From: an uncultured Atopobium sp.
GTDB lineage: Bacteria; Actinomycetota; Coriobacteriia; Coriobacteriales; Atopobiaceae
DNA: 64,000 bases
Reading direction: 5' to 3'
NCBI GenBank assembly: GCA_916715765.1
Contig: CAKAPG010000005.1
Span: 1 to 64,000 of the forward strand
Shown here: piece by piece, positions 7,830-16,300 of the stretch
How the letters are laid out: every line of letters begins with the position of its first letter
Position numbering within the stretch: the first letter of the stretch is position 1
The notes under the pieces: model-generated
The model's input: the letters and a program-made list of their open reading frames with translations, nothing else
What the model was told of the DNA's origin: nothing
Database searches by the model: none
Position numbers and translations under genes: made by a program

Positions 7830-8060
7830 ATACTGGAACGTTTGCTTTGCTACCGCAGTAGCTCTACTAGTAGTTCTCTCGCCTGCGAGACCCTTTGTCT
7901 CGTTGATATAACAGGCGGTATGGCTTACTTCTAGGACGAGCCATGATCGTTTACGTGCGCACACGCAAACTTACGTGGATCCCTTTGACCTCGTCTGTCA
8001 TGGACTAAAAGCTCACAGAGAACTTCGCAACCACAGACCTGAAAAGACTTATCAAGTATA
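7830..8060 (-). ncRNA. Candidate raiA-motif structured RNA
   Basis: This 315-bp gap between comFC and the binding-protein gene holds no convincing ORF but is rich in RNA structure on the minus strand. A long-range helix pairs GUUCUCU (8017-8023) with AGAGAAC (7873-7879). Inside it GACGAG pairs with CUCGUC and encloses a 22-nt stem (GUUUGCGUGUG with CGCACGUAAAC) that needs G-U wobbles, favouring a minus-strand transcript. Further hairpins are GAGAC/GUCUC, CUCGC/GCGAG and GCUAC-UGCG-GUAGC (7849-7862). A TATACT at 8055-8060 could be a -10 box. The raiA RNA motif is a known large structured RNA of Firmicutes and Actinobacteria that is typically found beside raiA (hpf) and comFC, exactly the neighbours here. 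Boundaries are approximate. Confidence 0.65.
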
Positions 8061-8082
8061 GCCGTTTGCAACCATAGGTAAC

Positions 8083-8832
8083 TCACCATACGCGAGCTAA
8101 TGCGCCTACGGTTACAGAATGCACGCCTGCGGCACAAAGCACCCTTGTAGCTTCTCTCATTGATGCTCCCGTAGTTACGACGTCATCTAAAAGTAAAATA
8201 TTTGATTGATTAACCGGCACAGTACAAGCAATACTTCCTTTCAAATTTATTTGCCTTTGAGCGGATGAGAGTGTTCTTTGGTCCTTTGCATGAGGACGTA
8301 TAAGTACGTCATACAAAGGCAAGCCTGTAAGCTGGCAGAACGATTGGGCTACAAGTTCCATATGATCAAAGCCTCTACGCGCGTACGCTTCTGCAGTTGC
8401 TGGAATAAAGGAAACGCCATCAATTTTTGAACTATCAAAGCGAGAGGTACCGTCACGAGCTTTCCATGCTGAGGCTTCTTCAAACGCACACAATATGGCT
8501 GCAGCAATTACCGGTGCCAGTCGAAACTCGTGTCCATCCTTAAGCGTCAAGATCAACCGTGCAGGAGGACCCTTAAATCCCATGGCACAAATAACCGCTC
8601 TACTCTCCCACTGAACAGGTCGTTTCTTCTTATCTGCACACTCTGAACAAACAAGCTTTCCGTATGGAGCGCCGCAATTAGGACATGCCCACTGCTGAGA
8701 AATCCATGGCAGCTTTGCCCGACATTCATCGCAGAGGAGCTGACCGGGTTTCTCGCACACGACGCAGCGTGTAGGAGCAAGCAGCTCAAGTGTTGAGTTT
8801 GCCGTTGCAGTAAGGATAGATGTAGGTTGCAT
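8083..8832 (-). CDS. comFC: ComFC family competence-type phosphoribosyltransferase
   Basis: 249 aa. The N-terminal 60 or so residues hold two cysteine pairs of a zinc ribbon (CVVCEKP...CDEC and CPNCGAPYGKLVCSEC). The C-terminal part is a PRTase-like fold with the PRPP-binding signature ILLLDDVVTTGAS. ComFC proteins are needed for uptake or processing of transforming DNA in several bacteria. I start it at the ATG (MQPTS), because GGGGGT precedes it; the longer ORF would use a TTG. The GGGGG of this ribosome binding site is inside a hairpin. Downstream lies the raiA-like RNA. The conserved neighbourhood supports the identity; a competence role in this organism is not shown. Confidence 0.9.
   Translation of the reverse strand: MQPTSILTATANSTLELLAPTRCVVCEKPGQLLCDECRAKLPWISQQWACPNCGAPYGKLVCSECADKKKRPVQWESRAVICAMGFKGPPARLILTLKDGHEFRLAPVIAAAILCAFEEASAWKARDGTSRFDSSKIDGVSFIPATAEAYARRGFDHMELVAQSFCQLTGLPLYDVLIRPHAKDQRTLSSAQRQINLKGSIACTVPVNQSNILLLDDVVTTGASMREATRVLCAAGVHSVTVGALARVW
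8746..8756 (+). repeat. Iterated 11-mer GGGTTTCTCGC, copy 1
   Basis: Exact copy inside comFC, where the coding strand reads Cys-Glu-Lys-Pro. See the finding on the iterated motif. Confidence 0.75.
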
Positions 8833-8837
8833 TTTTA

Positions 8838-8854
8838 CCCCCAAAATCTGGGGG
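8838..8854 (-). promoter_or_regulatory. Hairpin hiding the comFC ribosome binding site
   Basis: On the minus strand CCCCCA and TGGGGG can pair around a five-base loop. The GGGGG arm is the only Shine-Dalgarno-like sequence before the comFC ATG, so folding would block translation. The same hairpin could also end transcription from the S-component side only weakly, since no T run follows it. Confidence 0.4.
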
Positions 8855-8925
8855 CTGACAGTGAATACAGTCTAAATCAAAGGTCGCAAAATGGAAGGTA
8901 TTTTAGGTAAACGGAAAAAGATGGC

Positions 8926-9687
8926 TTATCTAAAGCTCCTACCAGTGAGATTATATTTTTTGAGGATTCGGCTAACGGATGTTTGCCACGGAAGCCATAA
9001 CAAAATCAAAAAAACAAGCGTTGCTACGCCGTGCGTTAGATCAAGCGGAACTGAAGCCGCAAACGCGAGAAGAGCGGATTCAAGCGTTAAAGGATGTACA
9101 AATCCAATAACAAAGTACACGTTCATTACAAGGCCAAAGAATGGTCCAGAGATAAACGCCCAGATCATAAGCAAGAAAGGTGGAAGCTTGTGGGGTTTCT
9201 CGCTTTGTTGGACGGATGTGCGTTTAGAAGATGCAGAGCGAGCTGAGGTAAAAGTTGCAAGAAGGCCTCCCAAGTAACCAACAAGCCCCCACGCATACAT
9301 CTGCCATGGCGTCCACGAGCCCTGGCCAAAGAAAACGTTTGAAAGAAGCGCAGATAAGGCACCTACCAAAAAGCCCGCGTGCCTGCCAAGAAACGCTCCC
9401 GCGAAGATAGCAACTGCGGAAACAGGCTTTACATATGCGAGAGGCGCAAAGGCAATTCTTCCCGCAGCACCTAAGGCGCTAAAAACGGCAGTAGGTACCA
9501 AATTGGCAACTGAAGGCTTCTTTGCCTCAAAACTTAACATAAATAATGCAACTGAAATGATTGCCAAAATAATTGAAGATACCGCGGTAAAATCGGGAAA
9601 ATATATCAATTCAACAGCAAGAATAATAGGTGCAGCAAAGAGTGCTACAACCTCTAAGACTATTGATAACGTGTACCGATTATCCAC
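8926..9687 (-). CDS. ECF transporter S component
   Basis: 253 aa, strongly hydrophobic, with about six membrane segments. Motifs GRIAFAPLAYVKPVSAVAIFAGAFLGRHAGFLVGALSALLSN (read in parts) and GQGSWTPWQMYAWGLVGYLGG are typical of ECF substrate-binding S components. It probably works with the EcfA and EcfT proteins encoded between 10247 and 12660, from which it is separated by one oppositely oriented gene. The Trp-rich GQGSWTPWQM loop and the DUF4430 partners point to a corrinoid or similar vitamin, but the substrate is inferred. GAGG precedes a GTG start. A hydrophilic insert at about residues 150-170 (SSKRTSVQQSEKP) separates two membrane halves. Confidence 0.85.
   Translation of the reverse strand: MDNRYTLSIVLEVVALFAAPIILAVELIYFPDFTAVSSIILAIISVALFMLSFEAKKPSVANLVPTAVFSALGAAGRIAFAPLAYVKPVSAVAIFAGAFLGRHAGFLVGALSALLSNVFFGQGSWTPWQMYAWGLVGYLGGLLATFTSARSASSKRTSVQQSEKPHKLPPFLLMIWAFISGPFFGLVMNVYFVIGFVHPLTLESALLAFAASVPLDLTHGVATLVFLILLWLPWQTSVSRILKKYNLTGRSFR
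9193..9203 (+). repeat. Iterated 11-mer GGGTTTCTCGC, copy 2
   Basis: Exact copy inside the S-component gene, in the codons for the hydrophilic insert (Ser-Glu-Lys-Pro). Confidence 0.75.
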
Positions 9688-9780
9688 AAGAACCTCACGC
9701 TTACCGTCAAAATAAAAATATCAAGAAGGTCTGTCTTATTTTGGCATAAGATGATTTGAAACTACAACAAGGAGGTCTTT

Positions 9781-10242
9781 ATGATCTATCTGGGGAACTT
9801 TAGCTACAACGACGAGCTTGATGCTACTGACAACTACTGTCTTATGCCTTGCATTGTTGAGGCAGATTCCACAGATCATGCGCTTGAGCTTTTCTCGGAG
9901 CACCTTATTGAGGTTGCAAAGTCATCTGACCTGCTTGACGGTGCAAAAGAGATTTTCTTGGATTCCATTGTTGAGCTGGGAGAAGTTCCTACCACTCCTC
10001 TGATTGCTCAGTGGCAAAAAATTATGCCTGCAGGAGTTGGTCTGTGCAGCATTACCAGCGCTCTTCCTACACTCGAGTTTGATGATGAGACGGCCAATGC
10101 CTACGGCTTCAATGAGCATACTCACGATCATGTGGAAGATGAAGAGGAGCATGAACACGAGGAGTTTGGCGACATCAACAATCTTGACGATGAGCTTCTT
10201 GAGGAGCTTGGCCAGGATGAGGAGCCGTTCTTAAGGTTCTAG
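9781..10242 (+). CDS. Acidic hypothetical protein with His/Glu-rich segment
   Basis: 153 aa, not recognised. A very strong AGGAGG lies before the ATG. The N-terminal two thirds (CIVEADSTDHALELFSEHLIEVAKSS) look like a compact alpha/beta domain. The last 45 residues are extremely acidic, with an interrupted His/Glu stretch (EHTHDHVEDEEEHEHEE) that could bind metal. There is no signal peptide or membrane segment, so it is cytoplasmic. It is transcribed away from the S-component gene and converges on the EcfA gene with only four bases between stop codons. Whether it belongs with the ECF system or is an inserted neighbour is unclear. Confidence 0.75.
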   Translation: MIYLGNFSYNDELDATDNYCLMPCIVEADSTDHALELFSEHLIEVAKSSDLLDGAKEIFLDSIVELGEVPTTPLIAQWQKIMPAGVGLCSITSALPTLEFDDETANAYGFNEHTHDHVEDEEEHEHEEFGDINNLDDELLEELGQDEEPFLRF

Positions 10243-10246
10243 CCAC

Positions 10247-11731
10247 CTACTCTGCCGACCACACCCATGAGTTCTCAAAGAACTCTGAAGTTGGCTCTGT
10301 CAGAGAAATCTGGCCATCAAATACTAAAGAAACGTTATCAGCAACGCGCGATATCAACTGCATGTCGTGCGTTGCTATTACTATAGTTGCACCTTCTGAC
10401 TGTGCGCGAGAAAGCAAATTGACAACAGCATCTTTGGTTGGGGCATCCAAGCCTTTTGTTGGCTCGTCAAGAATAAGCAGGCGCGCTTTTGTAAGCAGCA
10501 CTTTTACGAGGGCTAAGAGTTGCTGCTGTCCACCTGACAAATCGTATGGATGAGAAGACATAAGCTTCTGATATGTTGTTCGCGCAAGAAGTCCCGAAGC
10601 TTCCAGAAGCTCCTGAACATCCTGATTAGAATAGGCGCCACTCTGCTGCCACTGGACAAGCTCCTCGCCCACACTTTGGCAGGTAAAGAGCAGCTCGGGA
10701 TCTTGTGGAATGTATCCTTGGGATTGCTGGAGCTGGTTGTAGATATGTCCGCGCCTTGGACGGAGTACACCTGATGCAAGCTTTAGCAGTGTAGACTTAC
10801 CTGAACCGTTACCGCCTACGAGTGCACGAATTTCTCGCCCCGCAACCTCAAGTGAGCATTTGCTGAGCACCAGCTGCTCGCTCTGTGGATACGCAAACGT
10901 CACAGCGCTGAACTCGAGCACGGGCGAGCTGTCGGCCACGGTGGATGCTTGGTTTGGCGCGGAGCTGCAAGGACAGAGCGCCTGGCGAGAAGAGCTGTCT
11001 GCTTGGAGCGCATCGGGCTTCTCGCCACCAAGGCAGACGCATGCGTCAGCAAGGTGCTCAAACGCGGCGACGTCGTGGGTGGCAACAAGCACGGCAACGT
11101 TGAGCTCGCGTGCCACTCGCTCCAGGAGCGCGGTGAAACTCTTCTGCGAAAACGGGTCCAGCTGCGAGGTTGGCTCATCCAGCAAAAGCAGCTTTGGGCG
11201 CATGACAAGCGCTGCAGCAAGGGCCACTAGCTGCTGTTCTCCCCCGGAAAGCTCGTTACAGCGCTTATGCAAAAGCGATTCCATACCAAAGAAACTGACC
11301 GTCTCAAAAATGCGACGGCGCATTTCTTTCTCTGAAACGGCTCGATTTTCCAGGCCAAAAGCCAACTCTTTCAAAGGTGTCTCGCACACAAGTGCTTGTG
11401 AAGTGGCTTGCGGCACAAATGCAATGGTGTCTACGGATTGCGCCTGCGTCATCGTAGAAACCTCTTGGCCGCCAACAACAATTGAACCCTCTCGCCTACC
11501 TTGAGGCGCAATCTCGGGCTTGATAAGGCTCAAAATGGTGGACTTGCCTGAACCAGTTGGTCCCAGTAAAAGACTAATCTGACAAGCACAAACCTCGCAG
11601 GAAAAATCTTCTATGACGTTGCGGTCTGGAGTTAGAGCATACGCAAATGAGAGATTCTGAATAGCAAGAACTACTTCTTTACTAGCTAAAGTAGTAGGTG
11701 AATTCTGAATATAGGAAGGATGCTCACTCAT
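10247..11731 (-). CDS. ECF transporter duplicated ATPase (EcfA-EcfA' fusion)
   Basis: 494 aa with two full ABC ATPase domains. The first (about residues 20-240) has Walker A GPTGSGKST, signature LSGGEQQL and Walker B LLLLDEPTSQLD. The second (about 265-485) has GGNGSGKST, LSGGQQQL and LLILDEPTKGLD. All catalytic motifs are intact in both. It hydrolyses ATP to drive the ECF importer on the cytoplasmic face. The ATG at 11731 overlaps the ecfT stop as ATGA, and GGGAG precedes it, so this start is preferred to one five codons upstream. It is the last gene of the minus-strand ECF group. Fused A subunits are known in ECF modules of other bacteria. Confidence 0.93.
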   Translation of the reverse strand: MSEHPSYIQNSPTTLASKEVVLAIQNLSFAYALTPDRNVIEDFSCEVCACQISLLLGPTGSGKSTILSLIKPEIAPQGRREGSIVVGGQEVSTMTQAQSVDTIAFVPQATSQALVCETPLKELAFGLENRAVSEKEMRRRIFETVSFFGMESLLHKRCNELSGGEQQLVALAAALVMRPKLLLLDEPTSQLDPFSQKSFTALLERVARELNVAVLVATHDVAAFEHLADACVCLGGEKPDALQADSSSRQALCPCSSAPNQASTVADSSPVLEFSAVTFAYPQSEQLVLSKCSLEVAGREIRALVGGNGSGKSTLLKLASGVLRPRRGHIYNQLQQSQGYIPQDPELLFTCQSVGEELVQWQQSGAYSNQDVQELLEASGLLARTTYQKLMSSHPYDLSGGQQQLLALVKVLLTKARLLILDEPTKGLDAPTKDAVVNLLSRAQSEGATIVIATHDMQLISRVADNVSLVFDGQISLTEPTSEFFENSWVWSAE

Positions 11732-12660
11732 ACAGACTGCTCCCATAAGACAGTATCAATACACACAAAAATTGCTGGTAAAACGGTAAATAGCACTACG
11801 CCCAGATACCAAAAGCTCGCCTGAAACTCTGGCATAGTGGGGTAAAACTGCCAGGCTTGTACCAGCATATACAAAGAAACCGCAGCTATAACGCTTAAGA
11901 AAGTAAATACCAACAACGCCACAGTATCATAGACGTCAAGCACTTCAGCGCTCCATCTGCTCCTGTGTCCTGCCATCCCCCAACCTCGAGACAGAATAGA
12001 CTGAAACGTGCTCATCGACTTCTCCAGCGCGCTCATGCACACTGCGTTAATGGTGGTAGCTGATCGCGCAATAGTTTTTCTCGCGCTCAAAAGACGGCTT
12101 TGACTTGGAACACGGCTTTGCTGATGTGCCTGCACGGCAGAATCACACCTTCTAGCTGCGGTATTTGCTGACTGGATTTGGCGGGCTGTTGACAGATCAG
12201 AAAGTAGCTGCGGCATAAGCTGCACAGAAAGGCTTAAGACCAGCTGTAATCCTGGAAAGCGCACGCTTGATCGCTGTAACATCTCGAGCGGCGATACTAC
12301 TGCAAATAGGCACTCAAGCCAGCTCAAAGTACTTACAAGCACCAGACCCGAGGTAGCCCCGTACACCAAACTTTCTGCGTACAGTTGCGTGTGCCCAAAA
12401 GAATACAAAACGGTAGATCCAGATGCCGATAAAAACGGATTGATAACTGCCATCAATATAATAATTGGAGCATACCAAACAAGCTGTTTAGCAGCATGTT
12501 TGGTATCAAACAACTGGATTGTACAAAGCTGCGCTCCTAGAAAAGCAATCAGCGCACAGAGAGGTTGAAAAGAAAATGCAGCAAGCACAACCTCGCATCC
12601 AAACAGCACAACCGTAGCAAGTGGATGCAGTCGAAAAAAGCTTGTGCGCGCGTGATTCAT
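11728..12660 (-). CDS. ECF transporter transmembrane component EcfT
   Basis: 310 aa with about six hydrophobic segments, a cytoplasmic helical region (about residues 150-225) and the EcfT coupling motif near SILSRGWGMAG, where the Arg-Gly motif contacts the ATPases. It overlaps the preceding DUF4430 gene as TAATG and the ATPase gene as ATGA, indicating tight translational coupling. It forms the scaffold that carries the S component. An extra Ser/Arg/Gln-rich stretch (about 175-200) is longer than usual in the loop. Assignment is by fold, context and motif. Confidence 0.88.
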   Translation of the reverse strand: MNHARTSFFRLHPLATVVLFGCEVVLAAFSFQPLCALIAFLGAQLCTIQLFDTKHAAKQLVWYAPIIILMAVINPFLSASGSTVLYSFGHTQLYAESLVYGATSGLVLVSTLSWLECLFAVVSPLEMLQRSSVRFPGLQLVLSLSVQLMPQLLSDLSTARQIQSANTAARRCDSAVQAHQQSRVPSQSRLLSARKTIARSATTINAVCMSALEKSMSTFQSILSRGWGMAGHRSRWSAEVLDVYDTVALLVFTFLSVIAAVSLYMLVQAWQFYPTMPEFQASFWYLGVVLFTVLPAIFVCIDTVLWEQSV

Positions 12661-13316
12661 TAGTTCACCGCGTTAACGTACGTCCAAACAACCGAATCGC
12701 CATCATGCAGAACATATGCATCTGACGTGTAGTTAGGCTGAACACCGTTAACTGAATATACCCAACCGCTTTGTGGACCATGGTCACGCTCTGCAAGCCC
12801 ATTAATAGCCGCAACGTACATACCAAACGACGTGCTACGTGCATTTACCCCGGCTCCACTTGCAAGCAACGCGTCATAGACTGACGTACCCTCTTGCACC
12901 TGGAGGTTGACAGTAAATGAAGACCCTTTGGCTGCAGAGCCGTCAACCGTAACACTTACAGAAAGCGCACTATTCTCTTTATGAGGAGCAGCTACAGCGT
13001 TTGTTGAGTTACCAGAGTTAGAAGGCTCCGACGTTTTCTGATTAGAAGAATCCTGCGTTTTAGACGCATCAGCATTTGATTGAGCGTCTGAACTAGAGCT
13101 CCCTTGCGTCTGTGACGTTTGAGAGTCTGTTTGCGCGCCAGAAGCACCTGCTGCCGTCTGACCTTGTGCGGTAGGAGCTTCTTGAGCAGAAGTGCTTGAA
13201 GCAGGCGTAAAGAAATACTGAATCAATGTCCATGCAAAGAAAAGCATGAACACAAAAGATACTATTGATGCTGCCAAATAGAGAATCCGTTTGGATTCTC
13301 TTGTGAGCTTAACCAC
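12660..13316 (-). CDS. Membrane-anchored DUF4430 (transcobalamin-like) surface protein
   Basis: 218 aa. Residues about 10-34 form one membrane anchor; about 38-110 are a Ser/Thr/Gln-rich linker; about 115-218 are a DUF4430 domain (VTVDGSAAKGSSFTVNLQV, GTSVYDALLAS, SGWVYSVNGVQPN, GDSVVWTYV). DUF4430 resembles the C-terminal domain of eukaryotic transcobalamin and intrinsic factor. Exposed on the surface, it probably captures ligand for the ECF transporter. The start is GTG, overlapping the stop of the large upstream gene as TAGTG, with AGGTGA before it. The ligand is inferred, not seen. Confidence 0.82.
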   Translation of the reverse strand: MVKLTRESKRILYLAASIVSFVFMLFFAWTLIQYFFTPASSTSAQEAPTAQGQTAAGASGAQTDSQTSQTQGSSSSDAQSNADASKTQDSSNQKTSEPSNSGNSTNAVAAPHKENSALSVSVTVDGSAAKGSSFTVNLQVQEGTSVYDALLASGAGVNARSTSFGMYVAAINGLAERDHGPQSGWVYSVNGVQPNYTSDAYVLHDGDSVVWTYVNAVN

Positions 13317-16300
13317 TATCTCACCTGGCCTCGGCCATTGGAAACATGGTGAATTGCAGCAGTTTCTTTCTTAAGCAACACTACAAACACTGCAAGAACT
13401 GCACCAGAAGCAAAGAAACCAAAGACACTCAGAAGTGGAATGGTAGGCGCAGAGGACACCTGCTGTGGGGCAGCGGCCTGCTTATTTGAGTATTCAGTAG
13501 GTGGAAGCTGCTTCTCGTCAGAGTTAGTGTCTGCAGTCTTGTTCTCAGATGGAGCCTTTGTAACCTCCTCACCAGCACTCGCAGCGGTGGTCGAGGAAGT
13601 TTCATGCGCAGCTGGAGATGAAGGATCTTGAGCTGGCACGTTTGCAGCTGTGGAATCTGTCCTGCTAAAAATGTCTCCAGATGGCTGGGTATTCTCGCCA
13701 GAAGGTTTCTGATTAATTAGCGAGAAAAGCGTGCCGGAGTCGTTGGTGTAGTAAAGATTGCCCTCAAAATCTGCAATGACCGACGATGTGGTGTAGTTCT
13801 GATGATTCTTATCTGGAGTGTAAATCTGAGCTGCTCGGCTGGTGCCCAACTTGTATACCCATACGCCACCAGGTAGACCGTTTACTGTGAAGTAGGCATA
13901 GGTACCGTTTTGCTGAACAGAAACAAGAGGGGTGCTCTGAGACTTACCTTTGCCAGCTCGAGCCTGGTCAATCACCGTAAAGGTGTCAAGAGAAATCACA
14001 GAGATAGTTCCGTAGCCCTCAGCATCGACTCCATTAACAAAGACATTAGAACCGCTGATAGTTGGTGTAGAGGTGGATTCTGCTGCAAATTTGACTTGCT
14101 TCTCCTCAACAAGAGAAGAACCGTTTCTTCTAATCAGGTGTAGCGTACCGTCATTTCTGGTTACAGCAAGATAGGTTCCATTACCGTTTTGATCAACGGA
14201 GACAGGAACAATACCTGCGCGAATTGGTGAGCCAAGGTTAAGCTCGGCCTCAATGGCGCCGGTTGTACCGTTGATAAGCCTGACAGAGGAGGACTCATCG
14301 CCAATCATAAAGTCCGAGCCAGAAGCCGCTGCGCCAGACCAGTAATAACCTGAAGGCTGACCAGAGGTTGCTCCAGGAATATTTGCAGGCTGTGCATTCT
14401 GCTTCCAGCGAAGCGCACCAGTTGTAGCGTCAACAGCAACCATGTAGCCACCAGCTGCGTCAAATCCGCTCATCTTAGTAAACTCAGCCAAGATGGTGCC
14501 GTTATTAACCGTCAGGCTAGAAACAGATTGCAGCGTATTGGTGGTATCCAGCGGCTCTGTCTTCCAGATGCACTCCATAGTTGTTGCCGAGAATGCGGTA
14601 AGACATCCATCATCGGTAGCAACAACAATCATGCCATTAACGTACAGAGGACGTGCAAAGTACGAGACCTTGGAGCCAATCTGTGCCGAGGCAATAAGGT
14701 TACCTGTTGCAGCGTCAACTGCTTTGAGAGTAGAACCGCTTACGTAATAGACCGTATCATGAACAATGACCTGATCAGAAACAAATCCAGGCGTATTCTG
14801 AGTTCCTTCGGTCACACTCCAACGAAGAGCTGCAGAATTAATGGGGGTGCTCTGCGTAGTAGTGGAACCGTTTCCGCTACCAAAACCGCTCCAAGATGCC
14901 TCGTAGTTAGGGTGCTCAGCAAATGGATTGATGACCAACTCATTTTGAGGAGTTGGAATGGAGCTATCCTGACCACCATATGTCCAGGTAATGGTGGTGT
15001 TTTCGTCCAAGGAAACGTTATTTGCCATCTTGTCCGAAAGCTGACCGTTAACAAAGAACTGCCACCATTTATAGGCGCCATCTACCTGCGCTGTTGCAAG
15101 CGTAAGTCCCTGTGAAGGCGACGTAATAGAAGACAGATAACCGCCCGCTGCATCGTAGGTAAGGCCATTATTCTTCAAGTAGTCATACGTTACCTTGTCA
15201 GCAGTGGTACCCTTACGAACCTCAATAGTCTGCGTAGGAGCCCAGTGCTGAGGCTTACCGTCTTTATCAAGACCTACTACAGAAAGAGTGACGGAAACAA
15301 GCTGACTTGGATCTGGGTCTTCCTCTACAGATCGAGCGCCCTTCTCGCCTGCCACGGTAAAGGTGGCAGAGATCTTCTGATTAGTAAGGGCCTGGAACTG
15401 CTCATTATCTGGATACAAGCTTGCATAGCGAGAATAGCGTGCACTTGAAAGAAGTGCCGAAACCGTAACAGACGTGTTGTACTCAGGAGTCTGTGCGAGA
15501 ACAAGATTCTCGTTCTGAATGATTGTTGGCTGAGAAGAACTGTACGTGCGCGCCTGATCAGCAGGGCCCATTGGATCGTATGTTGGGAACTCTGAAGGCA
15601 CAATACCACTTGCGGTCTTATCGGTATTGTTAACATCATAAGACCAGGTCAAAGAACCGTCAGCAGCACGATAGAACTTGTTTGGTGTAGCCAGGGATTC
15701 AGAAACACTGTCTTGTTTATTCTGCTGACCAGAAGGAGTAGCAAGTGCATCCCAGAAATGAGCCTTAGACTCATTCATCAAAGCAAGCTCTGCATCAATG
15801 TCAGCCTGATTAAGCGGGCTTACCGTAACCGTAAGAGTCTTAGAGACTGATACCTCGGGATTTTCTTTATCGGTAACGGTCAGAGTGATGTCTACCTGCT
15901 GCGGGGAAGCAGAAGGCAAAGGCTGGTACACCGTTCCTCTATAGCCATTGAACGTGATAGCAGCATTGGAGGAAGTGTACGTAAACTGATAGCGCTTTCC
16001 ATCCAGACCAAAGTTCTTTGGCGTAGGCATCTGCAGGTCGTCTGTAACCGCCTGAGCATTAATGGAGTGATTGGTATACACATCTTTAATGCTTGATGCC
16101 GAGAAACGCCTGTTAATACGCCTCAACAGATTATTCTGTGCGTCGGTAATAGCCGAAGGGTCCCCTGGAACCGTTATGGTAAAGGTTTTCTGATAGTTTG
16201 TCTGAGGAGCGTCGGAGCTGCTCAAAGAGACATTTGCAGTCAGCGTTACCTGCTTGTCACGAATACCGCGGGTAACTGTTGCCTTATAAGGCTCAGTACC

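Noticed and set aside
7782..7964. 60-codon ORF in the gap before the binding-protein gene
   Set aside because: It lies in the structured-RNA region, starts with GTG without a good ribosome binding site and matches nothing; RNA structure explains the region better.
10860..11504. 214-codon ORF opposite the double ATPase
   Set aside because: Antisense to Walker and signature motifs; Ser/Ala-rich composition typical of a shadow frame.
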